In this document: positions 10,329 through 19,647 of the stretch, one piece after another
How positions within the stretch are numbered: the stretch's first letter is position 1
How the letters are laid out: each line of letters opens with the position of its first letter
DNA from: Zancudomyces culisetae
Lineage: Eukaryota; Kickxellomycota; Harpellomycetes; Harpellales; Legeriomycetaceae
DNA: 25,607 nt
Assembly: GCA_001969505.1 (NCBI GenBank)
Contig: LSSK01001174.1
Span: forward strand, 1-25,607
Direction: 5' to 3'
Made by a program: the position numbers and the translations under genes
The notes under the pieces: generated by a model
What the model saw: the letters and a program-made list of their open reading frames with translations, nothing else
Told to the model about the DNA's origin: nothing
Databases searched by the model: none

Positions 10329-12714
10329 GGCCGAGGCGCTTTTCAAAATCCCGGCTTGTTTGAATATTAAAATATAAATGTATATATAGATTTAGCTATT
10401 AAAATAGAAAAACTTATTTTTGGATAATGGTAACAGCATTTCGAGAGCTAGCTGGGTCAGCACATGGCCTGCTATAAATAATATCAACATTGACGTATTA
10501 CAAAGTATTACCAACTGCTATCAAGGTTACTAGATATTATTAAATATTATTAAATTTGACAAAAAGTTACAACTGAATCAGTTTTTCATTTGGTTTGTTC
10601 ATGTTTTGAAATTATAAATCGTTTGTTGTCTTGTTTTTCTGCACCAGTGGTTATTAAGTACAAGACAAGAAGAATTGGCTTTAGGTAATAGTTTTTATTT
10701 TTTTGCTAAACTTCGATTGTGAAAATGCTAAACAATCGTGTGTAGCTATTTAGCGATTTTTCCATGTTTAATCATAGGCTGTTTAGGTTTTGTAAAAGTT
10801 TTGTGGAAACGAAAAAAAGCTAAAAAAAATAACAATTGGTTAAAAATAAAGAATCAATTACGGTATATATCAAAAGTAAAAATTCACGTTTTCCTGCTTT
10901 TGTCACAATGCATCTCCTGTTTCTATAATTGTATACATTCTAAGTGAGGCGCTGACTTTGTTTGAATGGTATCGATGACTTGCCTTGAAAAAAAAGCAGC
11001 TAATTTTGAACTGCTATCGATTTTAAGCCATAACCACTTCCTCAGTGTCGACAAAAGTGTGAACTATAATACACACTAATGAAGGTGTGGACAGAGTGGT
11101 GGAATAACGAATGAAGGATTATACCTACATCCAAAAAAGAAAGACCCCTCATCTGTCGTCTAGGTTTATTGATAACTAGACATATAGCTCTGTATCTCAA
11201 AGGTATTGTAGCATTTCCACCAGGCATTTCTTATTTAAACTAAACTCATCATGTCTTAAAAATTATAAAAATTGGATGCCGTCAGGTTTAAACAATAGTG
11301 TCCAAATCTTATGAAAAAGATCTATTTCCAATAACCATTAAACCAAAAACAAAGTTTGAATATGAGACTTTCCAATAGCATTAACAAGATGAAAATCACA
11401 AAACCATATAAAACCAAGCGTGTGTTAAAAGTTCTAAATGACAATGGGAGGCGGTTCAAAAGGCAAAGCGGGTAATATGGTGGGTTTTTGGAAATAAAAA
11501 TAAAATTCTGAGATGCATATGTGCCTAGTCGTTTATAGATAAAGTTTCAGGAGACATAAAATATCATTTGTTAGATCAAAAAATATGTTACTGCGAGTAT
11601 AAGTTAGTTCCTCTTTTCTTTTTACCACATCACACGAGAGTAAGGTGATACATCATGAATCTGTGTAGTTTTTATGAAAGAGCGTAAATACTTCTTCTCA
11701 GATCCCAGTTTTTATGCTTTCTTTTCGGGGGTTGCTCCCATTTTCTTTTCATCGAACGAATAGAGTTATCAAGATGCGTTGTAACAGCTAAATCCATTTT
11801 TTTTGTATAACTATTCCATAATACCTCTACCCTAAACCAACAGGTTCAAAAGAACACAATAATTTTTTTTTACAAATATATATTACGGAGATGGGTATTT
11901 GTATCCAAATGATTTTTCGGTGGATCATTTACCAGGTGAATAAATACTAGACGGGTCCCTAGATCCAGTATTAAAAAGGTTTCATATATGCTTTGCTACA
12001 TAAATGTATGTCATCCACTAACTGCCATATTTTATGAAACTACAAGATGTTTAGAGAACCTTTTTAATAACACAACATCTTAACGATGGTACTACCACTT
12101 GTTCGTAATCATAAATCTAGCGACTAGGTCTTCTATTTACACGTCTCCAAACGCTATGCTCTACTCAAAACTGGTTAGCAACAATTATCAAAAGCATGCA
12201 CAAAATGCGAGATTTTTTGATGCTATAATTGCAAAGCCAAAGGCCAGGGGCATACACTCGAAGAGTAAATATGTGCGCTTTTTAACTCTTCTAGTCTTTT
12301 AGAGGTAAAATACTCTATAGATATAACTATTTTTATATAGGGTCTTTTTTTTATACATGCTTTTATTTGCTGGTAGGCCTATAGTTGGGTTTAGTTTAAT
12401 ATCGAGATACTTATATTCAGCTATTTTTCAACTTTAGCCCCACTCCACCCATTTCATTTTATTGCATTTTCATTTTTTTTGGCAGATTAAAGTAGTACGT
12501 AATCACACACACATAAAAAAAATAAAGCAAAATAAAACAAAATAAAGCAAATAAACAAAACACCAATTTTCTGCTACACATTTGAACACAATCCAAAGCA
12601 AAATTAGGTCTGATTTCACTTTTCACCAAAGAAAAAAGACAAAAGCTAAAAGACGAAATTTCCACACGATACACGAAAAGTCACAAAAGACAACACAGCA
12701 CAAAATAAAATATA
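10329..12714. other. 2.4 kb intergenic stretch, no gene seen
   Basis: Lies between two divergent genes. Open frames at 10738-10947 (+), 11042-11227 (-), 12099-12302 (+) and 12459-12674 (-) lack recognisable motifs. The last is biased by the A/T repeats it covers. The right end, next to PSMA6, should hold its promoter. An A-rich direct repeat of ATAAAGCAAAATAAAAC type lies at about 12520-12560, but I see no clear TATA box there. Confidence 0.5.
12520..12560 (+). repeat. A-rich short tandem repeat (AATAAAGC / AAATAAAAC units)
   Basis: Consecutive imperfect units AAATAAAGC, AAAATAAAAC, AAAATAAAGC and AAATAAAC about 155-195 bp upstream of the PSMA6 start codon. Simple-sequence DNA; any promoter role is unknown. 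Confidence 0.5.
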
Positions 12715-13788
12715 ATGAGCGGCAGAAGCGTAAGCGCAGGATATGATAGACAGATTTCAATCTTCTCACCTGAAGGGAGATTGTACCAAGTAGGTGAGTA
12801 AAATGAGCGTTCTATGACTATTATCGGTGCTTTAACAATTGGCTTTAATATGATTAGAATATGCTTTCAAGGCAATTTCTAGAGATGCAATCACATCTGT
12901 CGGAGTACGCGGAAAAGATAGTGTAGTTATATTGACGCAGAGAAAAACACCCGTAAGCGATCTTGATATGAATTAATTTAACAGAATGAGATATAAATCA
13001 ATTTTGGCCATTTCAACAGTATCTAATAGCATGATTGTGGATAACATATATAAATTACCAAAGAAAATGAATGTTTACGAGTGTTTTACAATTAAAATCT
13101 AGGACAAGCTGGTGGAACCTGAAACAGTCACGAGAATGTTCAATATTACACCTACTGTTGGGTGTGTTGCAACAGGACTAATAGGTAAGCACAAATTTTT
13201 TGTTTGTAGGTCGTTTTTTTTAACATCAATACAAAAACACTATGATAGCTGATTCAAGGGCTCAGGTGGATAAAGCCAGGAGTGAAGCGGCTGACTTCAG
13301 ATACAAGTATGGATACGAAATCTCAGCAGACTTGTTGGCCAAAAGAATGGCAAATGTAAACCAAGTGTATACACAAAAGGCATTTATGAGACCATATGGT
13401 GTTTGTAAGGACTTTGTTAATATTATTCTATTAAAATGGTTAAATGTTACGAATTTTTCTTTTTTTAATTATAGCGCTAATTATAATCGGCTATGATATT
13501 GAAATGGGACCCCAGCTCTACAAAGTCGATCCCGCAGGATATTTTGTTGGCTATAAGGCAACTGCAGCAGGCGTAAAGCAGCAGGAAGCGATAAACTTTT
13601 TAGAAAAACGAATTAAAGATGATCCCGAATTGACAATAGAGCAAACTATAGAGACCGCAGTGGATACACTTTCTTCGGTCTTAGCCACCTACCTCAAACC
13701 AACTGAGGTTGAAATGGCCATTGTCTCGGCCAACAATCCCAAGTTTAAGATTTTAACAACACAAGAAATTGAAGATGTACTATCTTAA
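12715..13788 (+). CDS. PSMA6: 20S proteasome subunit alpha-6 (241 aa, 5 exons)
   Basis: Exons 12715-12793, 12858-12952, 13103-13184, 13249-13404 and 13475-13788 (stop TAA); introns of 64, 150, 64 and 70 nt, all ending TAG. They join in frame to 241 residues, close to the usual 245-252. The protein is an outer-ring (alpha) subunit of the 20S core particle; alpha subunits gate entry and dock the 19S cap. The alpha-type N-terminal signature is complete: [20 protein letters not shown] at residues 10-29, then FKAI. Further matches to alpha-6 (yeast Scl1) are [55 protein letters not shown], and [14 protein letters not shown], followed by an acidic C-terminal helix. Alpha subunits lack the catalytic Thr, as expected here. 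The ATG at 12715 puts the signature at its normal position. An AATAAA at 13902-13907 is a candidate poly(A) signal. Confidence 0.97.
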
Positions 13789-14754
13789 TTAGTTTGTCAT
13801 TTTTTTCCCCTGTTGTGTTTTGTTTTTTAATGTTTTTGTTTTGGACATTCCCAACTTATTCGTATTTTTGAGTGCCTTGTAACTAGTTTGGGCTGGATAT
13901 AAATAAAGGTAAAGATGATCCCACGTTTTATACGAACAATTTTATTGTTTAAATAGGAGAGCGCGGTGGGGGGTGAGAACTGTAATCTAATCTTGTAACA
14001 GGTTATCTTGGCTATAAAAGATGATGCCTCGGTTTATTTGATCTGATTTTTATTCTCTTACATTTTACTCTTCATTCATGTTTTAAACATATCAATACTA
14101 CAATAACAGAAACAACTGAAATGTGTATCCAGTGTGCTTTGGAATACTAATGTTACAAATACAAAGATCAATTTTACAATTTTTTGTTCCTACCACCAAT
14201 AGTTAACCACTTAGTTTGATTTCAAATACAAGATTTCATAGTTTGAACCTAGTTTACATGTATATACGTGCTTACAAAATCCATGTAGACAGCTAAGCAG
14301 CGTACGACCAACGAGGGTTATATAGCGTACGCTGTGCCAAGGCATGTATGTGCCAGTACATTCTAGAATTTGCCGCTAGCGCGTTTATTTTCTCCAATTA
14401 GTAATGCAGTTAATAAATTAATCATCTCAAAAAAGGCTATTTCCCCCCTACCAGAATTAGTATGACGTAATTATTACCCAGATAATAAAACGTTAACACT
14501 ATGATGTTCCCAATTGCTAGGCTACCAGAATATATAAATGGTCTCTTGTTCACATTTGAAACAATAAAAATTTCATCAATACTAATTTACAACACAAAAA
14601 AAAACAAATAATTAAAATTTAATTAAACAACGTTTTGTACAAGCCATTATTACTAGCAGGATAACTAGTGTTCAATTATATTTATATAGAGCTTTTTCCA
14701 CGAAGGCGAGAAAGAAAACGATAATTGCCGTTCATATCCTCAACGCATACAGAA
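13789..14754. other. Intergenic interval PSMA6 - ZFAND2-like
   Basis: 966 bp between two genes read in the same direction. It holds the likely PSMA6 poly(A) signal (AATAAA at 13902-13907) and, towards the right, TATA-like strings (GAATATATAAA near 14528 and TTATATTTATATAGAG near 14680) that could serve the downstream gene. No open frame of interest was seen. Confidence 0.5.
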
Positions 14755-15788
14755 ATGGAACTGCCAGACGTAGGGGCTAACTGTAACAATCATGCATGCA
14801 ACAGGTTGGGTAAGCATAACTAGTGCAATTCAAGATTGTATTACCAATTTTCTACTCATATATATATTTTTTCAATTGTCCATGTTCTTATATTTTGTAA
14901 CTTGTATCTCTGACAATTTTAACGCTTTAATTGGTAAACCGTAGATTTTTTGCCTTACAAATGCCAGTATTGTAGGAGGCTATTTTGGTAAGTACAGCAC
15001 ATTTAGTTTTCCTATCTTACTTGAATAAACATTTAGCTGAAGAGTTAGAATCGCATAAAAAGTAAAAAAATATCAAGGGTTTAACAAAAGGGCAATTTTA
15101 ACATAGCGATCTTCATTGGAAAGTCACAGAGCATGACTGTCCTCAAAAACACAGAGTGGTAGACGTAAGGGTTCCCGAATGCCCCTGCTGTGGGGCAGCA
15201 ATACCTATCAATCGGGGCGAAAATCCAAATTCTAGGGTACATTATTTTATTATTATTTTTGATTTAGACACCCTCTATTCATATGCAAAAACAATATTTT
15301 GAACCAAATAATCGAATTATGCATTTTTGAAGCATCGCCAAGGAACAGTTTGCATGGATTTATTTTTAAAGTAAATCTGGATTTAAAATCTATAGGTTGA
15401 AAGGCACATACGATCAGGATGCCCTAAAGTAAGCGGCACTACATCCACACGACCAGCATATAGAAGCGATATATGTAATGTAAAGGCGTGTAACACTAAA
15501 AGTCTTGTGCATTCTAACTGCCAGAAATGTAAAAAGCAGTATTGTTTAAAACACAGGCATGAAAGCGATCACAACTGTGTTCCAGAGGCACCCATGTTTA
15601 CAGCGTCTACAGTGAAAAAATATTGGAAAAATACCTATCAACAGACCGTAGAAAAGAAGCCCACTAGCCAACCCAACAGGGCCAATTTCAAGAATACCAA
15701 CGTTACTCGTGAAAAGAGGAACGGGGGTATAGGGAATGGAAGAACTACACAAAAGTCTCCCGAGAAACAAACATGTATAATATCATAA
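14755..15788 (+). CDS. ZFAND2 (AIRAP)-like double AN1 zinc-finger protein with CaaX box (206 aa, 4 exons)
   Basis: Exons 14755-14809, 14945-14987, 15107-15236 and 15396-15788; introns of 135, 119 and 159 nt. The third donor is GTACAT, weaker than the rest. The product starts MELPDVGANC, very like human ZFAND2A/B. First AN1 finger, about residues 4-45: a Cys pair at the start, then LDFLPYKCQYCRRLFC and an HDC end. Linker: VPECPCCGAAIPINRGENPN and VERHIRSGCP, the family's conserved middle. Second AN1 finger: CNVKAC, then CQKCKKQYCLKHRH and HNC. The tail is basic and ends KQTCIIS, where CIIS is a CaaX prenylation box, as in AIRAPL (ZFAND2B). No ubiquitin-interacting motif is seen in the tail. 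AIRAP proteins bind the 26S proteasome and p97 and help clear misfolded proteins under arsenite or ER stress. PSMA6 lies directly upstream on the same strand. Confidence 0.93.
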
Positions 15789-16391
15789 TACTCTTCTGAT
15801 TTCACTTGAAAAAGAAGATGCAATGCTTTCAAGCTACTTTTTGCATTTTTCTTTATTGAGGCTTGGATGGCTCTCTTTTCACACTGCTGCACATGGATTT
15901 GTATCACTACTTTTTGTAATAATTGTGGTATTATTTCTTGCTTAACTTCTTCTCCCCCACTCAATGCAACTAAAAAATTGCACATACTCCATATAACTTT
16001 AATATGGATAGAGATTGATAAGTTGCAATACTGTGTAGAAAACTGGGGCAAGTATTTAAAGGAGTCGCACAAAAACAAAACCGAAAGATGTCCCAGGTTA
16101 CTGGTTTACGAAACGGATTATCGATCTGTTTTATTGCAGACATCTCCACCTTTGTGATTTATTAGATCATACAATCTTATTTTACGTGATTTCTAACAAT
16201 TTTTTCAGATCGGAATAATTACTCTTTGGTAGAGGAAAAAGCTATAGTTTGTTTATCCTGATATTTTGTGGCCAGGATTTTCTTTATTTAAAATAGGACC
16301 ATGGTTAGTAACCGTAATCAATAAAGAGCAGAGGGGATCCATATACATTTATTCCTACAGAATCAAGGGTGTATAGAAAAGAAGCCCATCA
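15789..16391. other. Convergent 3' flank, ZFAND2-like / aminopeptidase
   Basis: Tail-to-tail interval of 603 bp. Open frames at 15638-16078 (-) and 15867-16157 (+) overlap each other and the ZFAND2-like exon antisense and show no family motif; I read them as chance. An AATAAA on the minus strand (about 16347-16352) about 40 nt past the aminopeptidase stop is its likely poly(A) signal. Confidence 0.55.
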
Positions 16392-18020
16392 CTAAAGTTG
16401 TTTCTTTGGAACCAGGTTGGCCATCTCAATCAAAAGGCGTGTAGGTCTCCCTGTCATTCCACGAACATGGTGTCCAGAGTTTTTCTCTGTTTCCATGGTT
16501 CCAGCAATATCCATGTGTGCCCATTTTGGCAGTGCTTCGCTTGGCTCTTCTGCTCTTTCCCGTTCAACGGCAGCGCCATTGTCAGTGTTTTTAACACGAC
16601 TGACAAATTCACGCAAGAAGACGGCAGCGGCGTTTGCGCCAGCACCAAATATATCAACATAATTGGCAATGTCAGCCACTTGGCTTTCTACCAACCTCAT
16701 ATAATCTGAGTTTAGTGGCATTCTCCAGGCCTTGTCGCTAGTTACAGTCGCTGCCGCGTCTACCAAACTCCACAGCTGGTTGGATGGCGTAAAAACGCCT
16801 GTATAAATATCACCCAATGCAACAACCATCGCACCTGTAAGAGTAGCCACATCAACGGCTATGTATGGATTATGGTACTCGACTGCATAAGTTAGAGCAT
16901 CTGCCAGCGCCATACGACCTTCTGCGTCCGTATCAATAACCTCAATCGTCTTTCCGTTCATTGCAACTACAACATCGCCTGGCTTTGTAGCCTTTTCACT
17001 TGGCATGTTCTCTGCCAGTGGTACACAACAAACAGCGTTGATAGGGAGTTTCAAAGCGGCTATTCCACGCATTGCAGCAACAACAGATGCTGCTCCACCC
17101 ATATCTCCCTTCATCAGATCCATGTTCCTTGAGGGTTTAATGCTGATACCACCAGTGTCAAATGTTATACCTTTGCCTACATAAACAATTGGCTGTTCTC
17201 CCTCTTTTCCTCCTTTGTATATGATTTCAACAAATTTGGGAGGTTGATCTGAACCTACAGCAACACTCAAAAAGGCACCCATTTTGTGTTTTTCTGCCCA
17301 TTCCTTGTCGTGTACATTGACAGTGACATTTTCAAACTTTGTAAGCTCTTTGACACATTCCTCTCCAAAGATCGTTGGTGTCATGAGATTTGCGGGTGTG
17401 AATGCCAGAGTTCGTGCCCAATTTTGCGATTCAGCATAAATCTTGCCTTTTTCCCAAAGCTCCAGATTAGCTTGTTCACTACTTACTTGTTCAATACTCA
17501 TTTCTCCCGCCTTTTCCTTTTTATTGGTTTTTAGAACGTCATATTTATAAGATCCTAAATAGGCACCTTCAGCTGCTCCTTGTGGATTTAATGATGGATC
17601 AATCTGAATGTTTTCGACGTTTAATTCCCTCAAATTTCTTACGCCTGTACCAACAGCACTTCGAACGTTTTCGATTACACTTGGGGATGGAGAATCTTTT
17701 CCACCCAAACCAACTACAGCAATTTTCAAAAACTCTGACGAGTCTTTGGCCTTTTCGTAAAAAACATGGAAATCACCGGGCTTGCATTTTAGCTGGCGTG
17801 CTTTCACCTCTTCGATGATCATTGAGGAGATTTCTTTGGTCAGAAATTGGGGATTAGTCTCTTCAAAGCTCAGTTTGAAATCGTTGTAAATCCCAACAAC
17901 CAAGCCTTTGTTAAGGTTCTTTGCCATTTTTGTTGTTTTAGTTCTGTATTGAGTTTTTATCGAATTTAAGCTGTAGATGGAAAGGAGCCTTTGGAATTTC
18001 CCGCTCGAGTTAGCGAACAT
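16392..18020 (-). CDS. LAP3: M17 leucine aminopeptidase (542 aa)
   Basis: Single exon. This is a cytosolic or mitochondrial di-zinc/manganese exopeptidase that removes N-terminal residues (Leu preferred) from peptides, usually as a hexamer. The symbol follows human usage; yeast LAP3 is an unrelated gene. Residues about 35-200 form the N-terminal macro-like domain and about 205-540 the catalytic domain. All active-site residues are present at a constant +33 offset from bovine enzyme numbering: metal ligands Lys283, Asp288, Asp306, Asp365 and Glu367; catalytic Lys295 and Arg369. They sit in VGKGITFDTGG, MKGDMGG and the signature DTDAEGRMALADAL. Residues about 475-497 are an extra charged loop before the conserved PKWAHMDIAGT. 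The first 31 residues are basic, Ser/Thr-rich and free of acids, like a mitochondrial presequence. A second ATG (Met32, 17927, context AAAAATGG) begins the canonical protein, so two isoforms are plausible. Confidence 0.97.
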   Translation of the reverse strand: MFANSSGKFQRLLSIYSLNSIKTQYRTKTTKMAKNLNKGLVVGIYNDFKLSFEETNPQFLTKEISSMIIEEVKARQLKCKPGDFHVFYEKAKDSSEFLKIAVVGLGGKDSPSPSVIENVRSAVGTGVRNLRELNVENIQIDPSLNPQGAAEGAYLGSYKYDVLKTNKKEKAGEMSIEQVSSEQANLELWEKGKIYAESQNWARTLAFTPANLMTPTIFGEECVKELTKFENVTVNVHDKEWAEKHKMGAFLSVAVGSDQPPKFVEIIYKGGKEGEQPIVYVGKGITFDTGGISIKPSRNMDLMKGDMGGAASVVAAMRGIAALKLPINAVCCVPLAENMPSEKATKPGDVVVAMNGKTIEVIDTDAEGRMALADALTYAVEYHNPYIAVDVATLTGAMVVALGDIYTGVFTPSNQLWSLVDAAATVTSDKAWRMPLNSDYMRLVESQVADIANYVDIFGAGANAAAVFLREFVSRVKNTDNGAAVERERAEEPSEALPKWAHMDIAGTMETEKNSGHHVRGMTGRPTRLLIEMANLVPKKQL

Positions 18021-19647
18021 TTACCACTTTTTTCTTATTTTTTATTTATTTAATGGTGAGGTTGACATTGAAAAAAGGCTGATAACCAAAGAATAAATGA
18101 AAATCCAAAATAAATCGCCTTTTGTTGCTGGATATTGTTTATGAGTTAGCGGTTCAAGAAAAAAAAAACAGTTGAAAAATTGCCTATTAACGTTGAAATT
18201 TTTTTTGAGCATAAATAAAGCTTGGAAAGGTGAAAAGAAGGTGGGAACATAGAAAAGGCTGGGTCAGAAGTATATTGATCAGTATAATACCGGTAAAGTC
18301 AACCAAGTAATAGATGGTAGTGGGGAGGGGAATATATAGTTCATAATAATTTTTACTCCTCGCACCAATTTATAGGATGCTTCTCATCGACACATGAAAC
18401 TATTGTGGTGTACTAACCTGTCAGAATGTTATAAAATACAAAGACAGAGTGTTCTAGCTAGAGTATAAGGACATTTTGAGCAAATACAACTTGATTTGCC
18501 AAGGCAAATTAGTAAGGTACAATTAGGTAAGTTCAGTCGAAACGTATCATAACAAGGTATACAGTGTTATGCAAGCGAGAAGGTAGTTACAATTATATGC
18601 TTATAGAGTCTACAGTATACCTGGTTTCAGCACTCTTAGAGTATAAAGATGAACTACACAGTACGCTACAGCATCTCGTTAATATTTTTCTTTTTGAACT
18701 CTGTCTTTCCAATGCAGTCAAGTGTTTATGGTAGTGTAGCAACAATATGGTTGGTGGTAATACAGTTTAGAATGGCTCAGCTATGATGTGTTTCTTTTTT
18801 GGTTTAAATACTGTAATCATAGACAGGTGGTTAAATAAAAGCCTTATGGTGCGAGCCATGTGTTACAGCTTGTTTATATTTATGGTTTCAAGTTGATTAT
18901 TTGAACCAAATTTAGTTGAAGCAGAGCAAATCAATGTTCATATCTGAGACTATTGGGCAATAATTACCGAAAAACAAGAAATACAGGAAAAATCAAGATT
19001 ATCAATAAAACCAGGCAATAGTAGCGTGGAAAACACATGCCCAAGTATGTAATAAATAGTATTAGGGCCAATTAATAAACTGAATAAACAAAAGTAATGG
19101 CCGAATTATCGGAAACTTTGAATGATTTAGGGAATTTTTATTTATTATTATTATTTTTTGCTTTGATAAATTTACTTGTTTTGATTGCAGGAAAAAAAAC
19201 TATAATTTTGTAATTTTGCAGGACCAAAGCAGAAATGTCAACAATGCTATTCAATAATATAAAGTGATTAAATAATGAGCTTTGCTTACAAAAAGAAAAA
19301 ATCCCGGGCATTGTAAAGACATATTGCATATTGACAAAGCTAGTAACCCCTAAAGAGTTAAAATAATAAATGTACATTTCTCAATAGCAGCTATTTGCAA
19401 GTTCAAGTATAGAATAGGATTCAGATTGTAAATGAAAAAGGTGTATTCTCAGCAGCTTTGGCACCACTTGTATGAATAAAGGCGCAAATAACAAAACAAC
19501 GACTAAAGATTTTACTTTATACAATATTTGGACGCTATTGAATCAGAAATAAAGAAAATACAAAGCAAATAATTCAGATATATATTTTAACGAATTTGAC
19601 AGTATAAACAACGTTAAAACACAAAGAATACATTAAGAACGGGTCAA
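18021..19647. other. Divergent intergenic interval, aminopeptidase / kinesin
   Basis: 1.6 kb between two head-to-head genes, so it holds both promoters. No conserved frame; the 79-codon minus-strand frame at 19138-19377 is unremarkable. The 18250-18780 part is less A/T-biased than its surroundings but has stops in all frames and no RNA-gene motif I can identify. Confidence 0.5.

Noticed and set aside
11444-11471. ATG plus a Gly/Lys-rich start (MGGGSKGKA) followed by a GTAATA donor, reminiscent of a histone H2A-type N-terminus
   Set aside because: No histone-fold sequence is found downstream, and no continuing exon was convincing.
15638-16078. 146-codon minus-strand frame downstream of the ZFAND2-like gene
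   Set aside because: Overlaps the ZFAND2-like last exon antisense, no motif, no supporting signals.
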